From Parietichytrium sp. I65-24A (Eukaryota; Sar; Bigyra; Thraustochytrida; Thraustochytriidae), in the NCBI GenBank assembly GCA_012862575.1, contig BLSF01000022.1, positions 62,001 through 126,000 of the forward strand: a DNA stretch of 64,000 bases, given 5' to 3'. The position numbers were made by a program, and so were the translations under genes. The notes below the pieces were generated by a model. That model was not told the origin of the DNA. It did no database searches and was given only the letters and a program-made list of their open reading frames with translations. This document shows positions 52,373 through 62,041 of this stretch, piece by piece (positions within the stretch are counted from its first letter, which is position 1; each line of letters begins with the position of its first letter).

Positions 52373-53923
52373 ATGCAGGGTAAAACGAAGACCATGTTGT
52401 CCCACACGCCTCCGGTGTTCTCGGTGGGAAGTATGGACCCGCTGATGAAGCGTGCAAGGAGTGGCAGCATCAGCAAGCGCCTGCGCAATGCTGCGGAAAT
52501 GTGCGAAGAGAGCCAGCTGGACAAGGAGGACCAAGGGGCGCTGAAGGACATCATTATCAGGGATGACCCGCGCTTGCAACGCGCGATGCAGCGTATTGAA
52601 GCTGGTGATAGGGAAGTGCTGAAGGAGATGCTTGCGGACGGGACGATTGCTTCCGCGCGAAAAAACTCGATTGACTTGATGGGTGACTTTGGGGACCTAA
52701 ACTTTGACTTTCTCACAGTGGACGATGATCTCGGCGGCGGGGGTGTGTCGCAGAAGGACGCGTTCATGGACGCAGATGACCAATTCGAGTTTGCCTTTGA
52801 TGATGGCCTCGGGTTGGGACTGGGGCCCTCGGCAATTTCCGGCAGCATGGGAAACACTATGGATCCAGATCTTGGTGACAATTCGCCCCACCTGGGTTTT
52901 GGGGCAGCCAAGTCAAATCCACGCCTAATTCGTCCGTCGTCAGGAGCGTCAGGACGTCACGCACTAGAACACGATCACGGTTTAGACCCACACATTCGTC
53001 CCCTCCCGGTCAAGGTGAGAAACAGCCGAGCCGAATCGTTCGGCCAGCCGCTCCCCGACCTCTTCGACTTTAATCTATTTGATGACGTTTCCGGCCAGGT
53101 TTCATATTCCCCGATGTCGAACTCTCCTCCAAGAAGTATGGGGTCTCAGGGTGGACATCGCCCGCTCCATCGGGACTCGATTGCACACTTGGAAGACTTG
53201 CTGTTGCCCACAGGCTCGTATTCGAGCGCCGGGGCTTCCTTCGACGGCTCAGACAATGCTGTTTCTGCGCCGATTGGCATTCCCGGAGACAGACATTCCT
53301 CGTTGTCCAAAGCTTCTCTGAGGTCCGTTTCGCACGTTTCAGATCAAGTTGATGGGTCCAAATTGGCCTCGGGCTCAATTGCACAAAAACCAAAGCGCGC
53401 TATCGCCTCAAAGCCGCGCGCTAAACAGTTTGCCCCGGCGCCTCAAGGGGCAGCGGCGACAACACCCACAAATCCCGTGCCCGCCGGGCAGCCTGGCGGA
53501 CGTGTTCCAATAAAACCAGTTGTTCCGTCGACGTCTACAAAACCCCCGCTCGCTCCAACAGGACCTGTCGCAATGCCTGGAGGTGCTAGCGGTGCGCGAA
53601 TGATGGGCATGCCTCCGGCGCGGCCGGTCAAGCAGGACGCAGGTGCAGTGCCCGGCGCAAATGGCGCGGTCCCCCCGGTGGCCCAAGCCTTGGATATGAG
53701 CTCAACAAACATGCAAACAGGTTACATCGGTGGCTATTCGCCGGATTCGCGACGGAGGAGGGTGGAGAAATTCTTGCAGAAGAGGCATAATCGTATATGG
53801 ATGAAGAGGGTAAAGTACGATGTCCGTAAGAATTTTGCCGACTCACGGCTCCGTGTGAAGGGTCGATTCGTGAAGAAAGAGGATGAGGAAGTTTTGCGCG
53901 AGCTTATCGTAATGACTTTATAA
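52373..53923 (+). CDS. CCT-motif protein with acidic region
   Basis: Putative transcriptional regulator of 516 residues from the ATG at 52373. The CCT motif (CONSTANS, CO-like, TOC1) is at about 459-502: SRRRRVEKFLQKRHNRIWMK, then VKYDVRKNFADSRLRVKGRF, with the conserved Arg/Lys and the RxxR...KxRxxFADxRxRVKGRFV form. In plants the motif acts in nuclear import and NF-Y/DNA binding. The first 100 residues are helical and charged (RNAAEMCEESQLDKEDQGALKD), then there is an acidic Phe/Asp/Gly stretch (about 105-150, DLNFDFLTVDDDL and QFEFAFDDGLGLGLG) like activation domains. The 300-450 part is Pro/Ala-rich and disordered. No B-box, REC or other known partner domain is seen, so the role (light, clock or other) is not predictable. 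Single exon. Confidence 0.85.
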   Translation: MQGKTKTMLSHTPPVFSVGSMDPLMKRARSGSISKRLRNAAEMCEESQLDKEDQGALKDIIIRDDPRLQRAMQRIEAGDREVLKEMLADGTIASARKNSIDLMGDFGDLNFDFLTVDDDLGGGGVSQKDAFMDADDQFEFAFDDGLGLGLGPSAISGSMGNTMDPDLGDNSPHLGFGAAKSNPRLIRPSSGASGRHALEHDHGLDPHIRPLPVKVRNSRAESFGQPLPDLFDFNLFDDVSGQVSYSPMSNSPPRSMGSQGGHRPLHRDSIAHLEDLLLPTGSYSSAGASFDGSDNAVSAPIGIPGDRHSSLSKASLRSVSHVSDQVDGSKLASGSIAQKPKRAIASKPRAKQFAPAPQGAAATTPTNPVPAGQPGGRVPIKPVVPSTSTKPPLAPTGPVAMPGGASGARMMGMPPARPVKQDAGAVPGANGAVPPVAQALDMSSTNMQTGYIGGYSPDSRRRRVEKFLQKRHNRIWMKRVKYDVRKNFADSRLRVKGRFVKKEDEEVLRELIVMTL

Positions 53924-56860
53924 GAGTGCAATGTTCGCTGCCCCTCAGAAGCACTTCTTGCGGGAAGCAAACGCACGCATAGACACAAACGCCCACGCCC
54001 ACAGCTACAGCCGCCGTTGCTGCACATAAACAGATAGCATTTGACACGAAGGTCGAAGGAGGTTCCTCGATCCCTTCAAGTAGCTCTTGCAGTTGAATTC
54101 GTTACTTTTTCGTTTCCAAGATTGTTTTCTTTTCGTCATCGTAAAGGCCGGGCCAAAAGGCTCTGAATCGTGTTGGGTTCTTCCAAACTTGCTCTGCGCG
54201 AGCTACACTCGACAGCAACGCTTTGGTTCTCCCGATCCCACTTCCTTGTCGGCCATTTCGCCGATTCTATTTGGACTTCCAAGCGGCTCCTCATGGGCGT
54301 GCTTTGTCGGTTCTCATGACATCTCGGGTTCGAATTGCTGCGTCTTTCGTCTTTCGTCTTTTGTCTTTCGTCTTTCACTTTTTCTCCTCGGGCTCCATCA
54401 GTTCTTCCATCACACCTCTTGAGTTCGAAGAGTTGTGGCCAGAACCTAAATTCTGAACTTGAACCTTCACAGACATAAGGCCGTCTAGCCTCGAACCGCG
54501 CCGCTCAGGTGGACGTGTGGGGCCCCGCCGTCATCATCAGTACATCATAAACCCCGCGCTGGTTTCCCCGCAAGGAGCTACGATAACTCGGTTGGGACAA
54601 ATCAAAGCAACGCTGCCGTTCCAACCTGCTTCTTCTAAATTGCAGGGGCCCAAAGACGCGGAGCGATATCAGCTCAGGAAACGCAGACTTCGGACGAAAT
54701 GCCTCGAATTTGTGCGCGCTATTCATGCTTCTCGGCCGCCAGCGAAACTAAAGTGCTAATTGTGGGAAGACTCTATTAATTCCGCACAAGCAACACACGT
54801 GTGCTACCTGCCTGCTTTGTAGGCCCCTTTAGCGTATTGAGTAGGAGGGCGACGTCGGGAGATATTGTCCGGGGATTACATTGCAGGTTTCGGTTTGGGC
54901 ATATTCCAGCAACAGGCGGGAACAGCTTGTGGAGAATTAGGCGCCTTTTTATTGCCCCGAAAACACTGCATGTATGGGCTCTCTTGCCGCGGAAAAATTG
55001 TATCTTCATTCGCGGCGAAGAGTTGTTTGTCAATCCAGACAAAACTGAACATTAGTTACATACTCCGTGGTTACAACAAGCTAGCTAGTTAGAGCTGGGT
55101 AGCCTTGTACACCTCTAGAGGGTGCGGAGAATCTGAATTCTGATCATGAGATTTTCTATTTGTTTCGCCGACTGTAAGGTGTGGAAAACCGAGTTCAATT
55201 ACTTGGTCGCCAACTGTCTTTTTTAAATAAATGTTGTAATCAATCAATCAATCAATCAATCTTGAAATCAATAAAAACAAACGATACAGCCACTGAAAAA
55301 ACAAGAACAAACGTGGCAACAACCAACCTCGGAATTCGGACTTTTTGTCATCAATGCCATCCACTGTGGTGGTGGTTTGGATTGATATTTCTCGGGTCGG
55401 ACACTTTCGTACAAGCGCAAAGAACCGTGCAAGCGGACTTTTCGGAAGGCTTCTGAGATGAGATGTACCTCAACCGTGCGGCCTACTCGCCAGTTATGGT
55501 CCTCGCAACAGTCTGTCAAACTCAAGTGAAAGTACTCTGTACTCAGTACGCTGAGCTTTTGTGACACCATTTTCCCTTCCGGTTTGACCGCATTGGATTT
55601 TTTCACCGCGAAATATCATCCAAATTAATTCAACAGTAGAAATAAACCAAACAAAGAAAAACACCTTCTTCCAGCCACATCGTGTCAGAAAGTCTGAACT
55701 TGTTCTGCATTCTGACGATCGGATCGTAAACTGTCACCGGATATCATGGTTGGAGTACAGCAAGTGTCATTGTTACCGAGGCAATAGCGGTCGACTGTAA
55801 GCGATAAACTCCGGCAGCTATAGACCGGCGAGACGTTTCAGGGAACACCTGTCTCGCAGGAGTCTGTTCTAGGCAAACGGCTAAACCAATTCGCAATTTC
55901 CACGGCGTTTGTCGGTTCACGAGTGTGAAGACTTTTGAATTTTGAGAGAATCATTTTAAGCAATTGAGTGTCAAAAATCAGTCCAACTCACAAGCGGAGA
56001 AATGCGGGAGGGGGGACGCCGGCGGAATTGACTATTTTTAGTTTACCCGAGAGGGAGGGCCTTCCGTCGCTGTGGTAAAATCACACGAAGAGGAGTGTAC
56101 ACGGAAGTATAGCTGACTCTTACGGTGACTCTCTGTCTCCCGCTCTCTCTCTGCTGTCCATTTTCGCATCCGGAGAATATCCATTCATCCACACATCTAC
56201 ACACGAGACTAAGGAGCTGTATGGTTTATTGCTGGTGAGCAGCGAGTGCAAGTCGATGACACGGTATCGCGAGTCAGTAATTTAGGTAGGTTGCTCCTAG
56301 TGCACGTCGCGAGGTACTGCGTGGATAGAGTTCGTGCTATGTAAGCCGGTAGTCTTCCGCCTGTTCCGCAGAACCAGCGGAACAAATAGCCACAGTCTTA
56401 TTCTTCATATGCCAACAACTCTAGCACGTCTACCCTGGGCAACGATATCATAGCAAACTGCTAATGCACAGACTACTTCTAGTATACCGGCGCACAACTT
56501 CCTATCCATTTACCGTATCCACACGTAGCCCTGCGGCTAAACGTGTAACCCCATCTTAAACACTAATAACACTTACGTAATGCTGAAGCTATGCGAAAAG
56601 CTGGTTGCTTCCAACCCCTCCAAGACCATAGCCAGGTCACCTAATCCAAACCATAATGTCAGCTCCGGCAAGGCCTAGGGGCGCGTAGCGGAGTGCTATC
56701 TCGCCCGTCGAGTGCATAGTCGCATTGAGGGAGTGGAGAGCGGTGAGGATTGGATGTGCAGCAAACCCCAAACTCCAAGTTTGCAAAAAGCGAATAGCAA
56801 CAAAAGTTGAAAGCTGAAAGTTCGAGAGCAGATAGTGAAAGTGCCAGGAAACAGAACAAG
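53924..56860. other. Intergenic, no gene recognised
   Basis: A long gap with a TCAA repeat at about 55242-55261. A modest open frame at 54517-54759 (+) has a slightly protein-like basic C-terminus but no recognised similarity. No RNA gene is recognised. Confidence 0.5.
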
Positions 56861-57463
56861 ATGAGAGGAGATGCAGTATTCGAGAGCGCCATTGCCGCGG
56901 AGGCATTGGACACGATGAGCAAGGAGGAGATCAAGGAGCAGGCGCACTGGATTTCGCTCAAGGCTGGCATGAAGACGTTTGCGATCACGTCTATGATCTC
57001 GATGCCAGGAACATGGGCAGCCGTCAAGTACTGGCCATGGTTTAGAAAGAGCACCAGCACTTCCAGCAGGGTCGCCACGGCTTTCATGCCTGCGGTGTTT
57101 GCCTTCGCCTTTGTTTCGGAGCAGACCGCCTCCCGGTTGGCACACCCTGAGTCGTACGAGAGGCTGAAGGACCAGAAGGAGATGACCATGAAGGAGAGCT
57201 TTCAGAACATGGTGGACGAGAACCCTACCAAGCTCCTCGCAATGGTTGGCCTTCCTTTGATCGGAGGTATCTTTTACATGAACGGCAAGAACTCGCATCT
57301 CACTTTGTCTCAACGCGTCATGCACACCCGTGTGATGGGCCAGGCTAGTATCCTGGCACTTTTGTCCGGTGTAGCTCTGTACCACTTGCTGACCGACGAC
57401 GATGAGGCTTCCAAGAAGAATCAGCCACACCACAACTACAACAAGTTTCAGGAGGCAAAGTAA
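56861..57463 (+). CDS. HIG1-domain mitochondrial membrane protein
   Basis: Protein of 200 residues with a HIG1 (hypoxia-induced gene 1) domain at its C-terminal part, about 126-176. HIG1 proteins such as Rcf1 and HIGD1/2 bind respiratory complexes III and IV in the inner mitochondrial membrane. The domain shows two hydrophobic helices (LLAMVGLPLIGGIFYM and SILALLSGVALYHLL) around QRVMHTRVMGQ, which is exactly the Q-x3-H/R-x-R-x3-Q motif of the family. The N-terminal half contains two further hydrophobic segments (about 50-67 and 84-98), as in longer Rcf1-like forms. The tail is hydrophilic (HHNYNKFQEAK). The ATG is the first in frame. Single exon. Confidence 0.72.
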   Translation: MRGDAVFESAIAAEALDTMSKEEIKEQAHWISLKAGMKTFAITSMISMPGTWAAVKYWPWFRKSTSTSSRVATAFMPAVFAFAFVSEQTASRLAHPESYERLKDQKEMTMKESFQNMVDENPTKLLAMVGLPLIGGIFYMNGKNSHLTLSQRVMHTRVMGQASILALLSGVALYHLLTDDDEASKKNQPHHNYNKFQEAK

Positions 57464-57731
57464 GGTCTTTTGCTCTTCCTTGTGAATACATGCGTAGTGG
57501 AATGTCCTGTCAATGAGCTATATAACTCACCCAAAACTGAACTCGAAAAATTCGTAAAAAAAAGCAACACAGTACTGATTTTTTAGCATCCCATTCAAGT
57601 TTGTTCTCGATGAGGATATCAAGTATTTACTTGGCACTGATGTGGGTGGAAAGCGATATCTTCATAAATTAAATTAAATGTCGATTGTTTTGTAAACAAG
57701 AAACTAAATTACAAAATGTGTATGTAGTGGT

Positions 57732-58052
57732 TCACAAGGACGCGAGTCGAGCGCTGCGGCGAACAAGTCTTGGGCTGTGGCGGATCATTCTGACCAGTTT
57801 TTTATGGCTCTTTGCTGCTACAGGCGAAAGCTTTGCGCGAATGCGCAGACTTCTGCGCAGAGACTGCCTCCTCACTCTGCGGCTGCTTGCTGATGAAGAT
57901 GAAGTCGACGATGTGACGCTGCTCGCGCAAGAAGACGATGCCCTTGAGCGTGGCGACAGAGATGGAAGCTCCATGAGCACAGCCTTGCGGAGTGTCACGG
58001 CATGTCGGGTGGACTTTGCTGGAGATGCGCAGGTCATTCTTGTGAAGATCAT
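57732..58052 (-). CDS. Basic Ser/Arg-rich small protein, family copy 1 (inverted)
   Basis: Unknown protein of 106 residues, the only family member on the minus strand. The start is the ATG shared by all five copies (MIFTRMT); the stop is TGA. Layout: N-terminal MIFTRMTCASPAKSTRH, a Leu/Glu patch with LRKAVLMELPS, a run of serines (SSSCASSVTSSTSSSS), then a strongly basic C-terminal third (RRVRRQSLRRSLRIRAKLSP; RLVRRSARLASL). No signal or membrane segment is seen. Composition suits a nuclear or nucleic-acid-binding protein, but this is inference. The end (AAKSHKKLVRMIRHSP) shares the SHKK variant only with copy 5. It differs upstream: the extra bases break the N-terminal extension present in the other copies. 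Confidence 0.55.
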   Translation of the reverse strand: MIFTRMTCASPAKSTRHAVTLRKAVLMELPSLSPRSRASSSCASSVTSSTSSSSASSRRVRRQSLRRSLRIRAKLSPVAAKSHKKLVRMIRHSPRLVRRSARLASL

Positions 58053-58693
58053 CTTTATGTTTGCTGTGATGTGGAAGATGTGATGTGCTGTGCTGCTTTG
58101 TTCGACTTTGAAGGCTGTGTGTTTTGGTTTTGAGTTTGGTAATTGCCAAAATCGTACAAGTCATCGGCGTAGGAAACTGCGAAAGCCTCTTCAATCTCTT
58201 CAATATCAATTCCAATTTCGGTTCAACTTATTCAACTTGTTTCAACTCGTTCAACTTCAACTTCAGCTGACTCTGTTGTTAACTAACTAATGTCACCACG
58301 CGTTCTGCACTGAAGCTACCAAACGCAGCAACTTGATCGCCACTCCTCTCCCATCCATTCACACTTTCTCTCTCCTCACACTTTCACTACCCAAGTCCTT
58401 AACGGTAATTCTAGCGAGACCACTCTCTTCCCATGTTCAGTGAGCCACTAAATGTGGTCGTTGTGGCAACCCATAGCAAGCCATAGAAGGTCATAAAAGC
58501 CATTAGAAGCATTTAGAAGCCGGCTCTCCAGCGCGTTTTGCAAATTGCGTTCTCCAAATCTTGGTGGATTTTTCACATTCATTTTGGAATGCGAGCAATC
58601 ACCAAACTCGAAAGCACCCAAACCCAAAACAAAAAGCCTTCAAAGTCGAACAAAGCAGCACGTCACATCTTCCACATCACAGCAAACATAAAG
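58053..58693. other. Head-to-head spacer between family copies 1 and 2
   Basis: Common 5' flank for two divergent family members. A TTCAAC/GTTCAAC simple repeat lies at about 58220-58265. The array proper begins near 58500, where bases align with spacers between later copies (the CCGGCTCTCCAGCGCGTTTT stretch). Confidence 0.65.
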
Positions 58694-59014
58694 ATGATCT
58701 TTACCAGAATGACCTGCGCATCTCCAGCAAAGTCCACCCGACATGTCGCGACACTCCGCAAGGCTGTGCTCATGGAGCTTCCATCTCCGTCACCACGCTC
58801 AAGGGCATCGTCTTCTTGCGCGAGCAGTGTCACATCGTCGACTTCATCTTCGTCGAAGAGCAGCCGCAAAGTGAGAAGGCAATCTCTGCGCAGAAGTCTG
58901 CGCATTCGCGCGAAGCTTTCGCCTGTAGCAGCCAAGGGCAACAAGAAGATCATTAGAATGATCCGCCACAGCCCAAGACTTGTTCGCCGCAGCGCTCGCC
59001 TCGCACATTTGTAA
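58694..59014 (+). CDS. Basic Ser/Arg-rich small protein, family copy 2
   Basis: Same unknown family, 106 residues, TAA stop. The frame remains open upstream to an ATG at 58589 (MRAITKLESTQTQN...), which would give 141 residues. That extension is shifted in frame relative to copies 3-5 over its first part, so the conserved internal ATG is taken as start. Compared with copy 3 I count about 15 differences in the 106-codon core, about ten of them at third codon positions of this frame. The basic C-terminus reads RKVRRQSLRRSLRIRAKLSP and then KGNKKIIRMIRHSP. Function unknown. Confidence 0.6.
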   Translation: MIFTRMTCASPAKSTRHVATLRKAVLMELPSPSPRSRASSSCASSVTSSTSSSSKSSRKVRRQSLRRSLRIRAKLSPVAAKGNKKIIRMIRHSPRLVRRSARLAHL

Positions 59015-59674
59015 GATATTCAATTCACACCAATTATCACCTCTTGTAAATATTTGAAGATACACCAAATTTCAAATTCATTATGTTTTTCATTCCCAAG
59101 AGCAAAGTTTGCAAAACAAAAGACTATTCACACATTCACACTTGCTCGGTCTCATTTGCAACATTAATCTAACTGACAAAGAGCATTGAACGATAGAGAC
59201 AGCTTAGACTGAGAAGCGTTCATCGAGATTTTGAGTCCAAAGTCTTCCGAGTTCAGAAAGCTGTCCAAAGGTTTCGAAACGCAGTCGCAGCGAGATATTA
59301 AAGCCAGTCTCAAAGTCCCAAACACATTTCGAGACAATTCGCTCCTGACCTGAGTTGCCGAACTCTTACGAGCTCGCTAAGTTGCATGATGTATTGTGGA
59401 AACCCGTAGCAAGTCATAGCGGCCATTGTAAGCCGGCTCTCCAGCGCGTTTTGCAAAAATGCGTTCTCCAAGTCTTGCTCAGTTTCAAGTGAATCACCCT
59501 ACCTTCCGATAGGTTTGGTTTACTGCAGTCACCTCGTGGCTCCACTTAAAGAAGTGAATGGTTTTAGAATGCAAGCAATCACCAAACTCGAAAGCAGCCA
59601 AAACCCAAAACACAAAGCCTTCAAAGTCGAACAAAGCAGCACATCGCATCACAGCTATCACAGCAAACATGAAG

Positions 59675-59995
59675 ATGATCTTCACCAGAATGACCTGCGC
59701 ATCTCCAGCAAAGTCCACTCGCCATGCCGCGACACTCCGCAGGGCTGTGCTCATGGAGCTTCCATCTCTGTCGCCACGCTCAAGGGCTCCATCTTCTTGC
59801 GCGAGCAGCGTCACATCGTCGACTTCATCTTCGTCGAAGAGCAGCCGCAAAGTGAGAAGGCAATCTCTGCGCAGAAGTCTGCGCATTCGCGCAAAGCTTT
59901 CGCCTGTAGCAGCCAAGGGCAACACGAAGATCATCAGAATGATCCGCCACAGCCCAAGACTTGTTCGCCGCAGCGCTCGCCTTGCACATTTGTAA
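59675..59995 (+). CDS. Basic Ser/Arg-rich small protein, family copy 3
   Basis: Same unknown family, 106 residues. An in-frame ATG at 59558 (MVLECKQSPNSK) adds 39 residues, a form shared by copies 3-5. Unique residues include PSS for SSS after LSPRSRA and KGNTKII in the C-terminus. A second ATG frame, shifted by one base (from about 59536), and an antisense frame overlap the same bases; neither keeps conserved ends across copies. Confidence 0.6.
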   Translation: MIFTRMTCASPAKSTRHAATLRRAVLMELPSLSPRSRAPSSCASSVTSSTSSSSKSSRKVRRQSLRRSLRIRAKLSPVAAKGNTKIIRMIRHSPRLVRRSARLAHL

Positions 59996-60650
59996 GATAT
60001 TCAATTCACACCAATTATCACCTCTTGTAAATATTTGAAGATACACCAAATTTCAAATTCATTATGTTTTTCATTCCCAAGAGCAAAGTTTGCAAAACAA
60101 AAGACTATTCACACATTTCACACTTGCTCGGTCTCATTTGCAACACTATGCGACACTGTTCTGTTGTCATTAAACGATAGAGACAGCTTGGACTGAGAGG
60201 TGTTCATCGAGACTTTGAATCCAAAGTCTTCCGAGTTCAGAAAGCTGTCCAAAGTTTCCGAAACGCAGTCGCAGCGAGAAATTAATGCCAGTCTCAAAGT
60301 TCCAAAAACATTTCGAGACAATTCACTCCTGACCTGAGTTGCCGAACTCTTACGAGCTCGCTAAGTTCCATGATGTATTGTAGCAAGTCATAGCAGCCAT
60401 TGTAAGCCGGCTCTCCAGCGCGTTTTGCAAAATGCGTTCTCCAAACCTTGCTCAGTTTCAAGTGAATCACCCTACCTTCCGATAGGTTTGATTTACCGCA
60501 GTCGTGACCTCATGGCTCCGCTTAAAAAAGTGAATGGTTTTAGAATGCAAGCAATCACCAAACTCGAAAGCAGCCAAAAGCCAAAACACAAAGTCTTCAA
60601 AGTCGAACAAAGCAGCACATCGCATCACAGCTATCACAGCAAACATAAAG

Positions 60651-60977
60651 ATGATCTTCACCAGAATGACCAACGCATCTCCAGCAAAGTCCACTCGCCA
60701 TGCCGCGACACTCCGCAGGGCTGTGCTCATGGAGCTTCCATCTCTGTCGCCACGCTCAAGGGCATCGTCTTCTTGCGCGAGCAGCGTCACATCGTCGACT
60801 TCATCTTCATCTTCATCAGCAAGCAGCCGCAGAGTGAGAAGGCAGTCTCTGCGCAGAAGTCTGCGCATTCGTGCAAAGCTTTCGCCTGTAGCAGCCAAGG
60901 GCAACAAGAAGATCATCAAAATGATCCGCCATAGCCCAAGACTTGTTCGCCGCAGCGCTCGCCTCGCACATTTGTAA
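60651..60977 (+). CDS. Basic Ser/Arg-rich small protein, family copy 4
   Basis: Same unknown family, 108 residues; two extra codons in the serine run (SSSSSSASSRRVRR) explain the length and keep the frame. N-terminal extension from the ATG at 60534 possible (147 residues). It reads MTNASPAKS rather than MTCASPAKS, as copy 5 does. Shares SASSRRVRR with inverted copy 1, so the copies look mosaic. Confidence 0.6.
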   Translation: MIFTRMTNASPAKSTRHAATLRRAVLMELPSLSPRSRASSSCASSVTSSTSSSSSSASSRRVRRQSLRRSLRIRAKLSPVAAKGNKKIIKMIRHSPRLVRRSARLAHL

Positions 60978-61643
60978 GATATTCAATTCGCACCAATTAT
61001 CACCTCTTGTAAATATTTGAAGATACACCAAATTTCAAATTCATTATGTTTTCCATTCCCAAGTGCAAAGTTTGCAAAACAAAAGACTATTCACACATTT
61101 CACACTTGCTCGGTCTCATTTGCAACACTATGCGACACTGTTCTCTTGTCATTAAACGATAGAGACAGCTTGGACTGAGAGGTGTTCATCGAGATTTTTG
61201 AGTCCAAAGTCTTCCGAGTTCAGAAAGCTGTCCAAAGTTTCCGAAACGCAGTCGCAGCGAGATATTAATGCCAGTCTCAAAGTCCCAAACACATTTCGAG
61301 ACAATTCGCTCCTGACCTGAGTTGCCGAACTCTTACGAGCTCGCTAAGTTGCATGATGTATTGTGGAAACCCGTAGCAAGTCATGGTGGCCGTTGTAAGC
61401 CGGCTCTCCAGCGCGTTTTGCAAAATGCGTTCTCCAAACCTTGCTCAGTTTCAAGTGAATCACCCTACCTTCCGATAGGTTTGATTTACCGCAGTCGTGA
61501 CCTCATGGCTCCACTTAAAAAAGGGAATGGTTTTAGAATGCAAGCAATCACCAAACTCGAAAGCAGCCAAAAGCCAAGACACAAAGTCTTCAAAGTCGAA
61601 CAAAGCAGCACATCGCATCACAGCTATCACAGCAAACATAAAG

Positions 61644-61964
61644 ATGATCTTCACCAGAATGACCAACGCATCTCCAGCAAAGTCCACTCGCCATGCCGCG
61701 ACACTCCGCAGGGCTGTGCTCATGGAGCTTCCATCTCTGTCGCCACGCTCAAGGGCATCGTCTTCTTGCGCGAGCAGCGTCACATCGTCGACTTCATCTT
61801 CGTCGAAGAGCAGCCGCAAAGTGAGGAGGCAATCTCTGCGCAGAAGTCTGCGCATTCGCGCAAAGCTTTCTCCTGTAGCAGCCAAGAGCCATAAAAAAAT
61901 GGTCAGAATGATCCGCCATAGCCCAAGACTTGTTCGCCGCAGCGCTCGCCTCGCACATTTGTAA
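61644..61964 (+). CDS. Basic Ser/Arg-rich small protein, family copy 5
   Basis: Same unknown family, 106 residues, last of the direct array. Extension from the ATG at 61527 possible. The C-terminus reads AAKSHKKMVRMIRHSP, like copy 1, while the serine run (SSSSKSSRKVRR) is like copies 2 and 3 and the N-terminus (MTNASP) is like copy 4. Its downstream bases leave the repeat just after the stop. Confidence 0.6.
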   Translation: MIFTRMTNASPAKSTRHAATLRRAVLMELPSLSPRSRASSSCASSVTSSTSSSSKSSRKVRRQSLRRSLRIRAKLSPVAAKSHKKMVRMIRHSPRLVRRSARLAHL

Positions 61965-62041
61965 GCTATTCAGCTCGAAATTTGTAGATCTTTGTACATA
62001 ACAGAAAACAAGACGTTTTGATAAATATTACATAATGCGAA

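Larger units (their letters stand above)
58500..61990. repeat. Tandem array of about 980-base units, four copies
   Basis: The shared ATG of successive copies lies at 58694, 59675, 60651 and 61644 (steps of 981, 976 and 993). Each unit carries a 5' flank (CCGGCTCTCCAGCGCGTTTT), the small basic-protein frame and a conserved 3' part (GATATTCAATTC, and AGCAAAGTTTGCAAAACAAA further on). Copies 3 to 5 are near identical over the whole unit; copy 2 is more divergent in its 5' flank. The last copy loses the spacer shortly after its stop (near 61970). Confidence 0.95.

Noticed and set aside
54310-54335. GGTTCGAAT as a tRNA B-box
   Set aside because: No matching A-box, acceptor stem or anticodon arm could be found at the right distances.
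58663-58953. Antisense frames across the five copies (MIFLLPLAATGESFARM type)
   Set aside because: The start codons and stops are not conserved among copies, whereas the sense frame keeps both in all five. Kept only as a caveat because wobble positions coincide.
59515-60030. Overlapping second sense frame in the array copies (MQAITKLESSQ type)
   Set aside because: Differences between copies fall at its first codon positions, it changes frame in copies 1 and 2, and its end varies. It is a shadow of the conserved frame.
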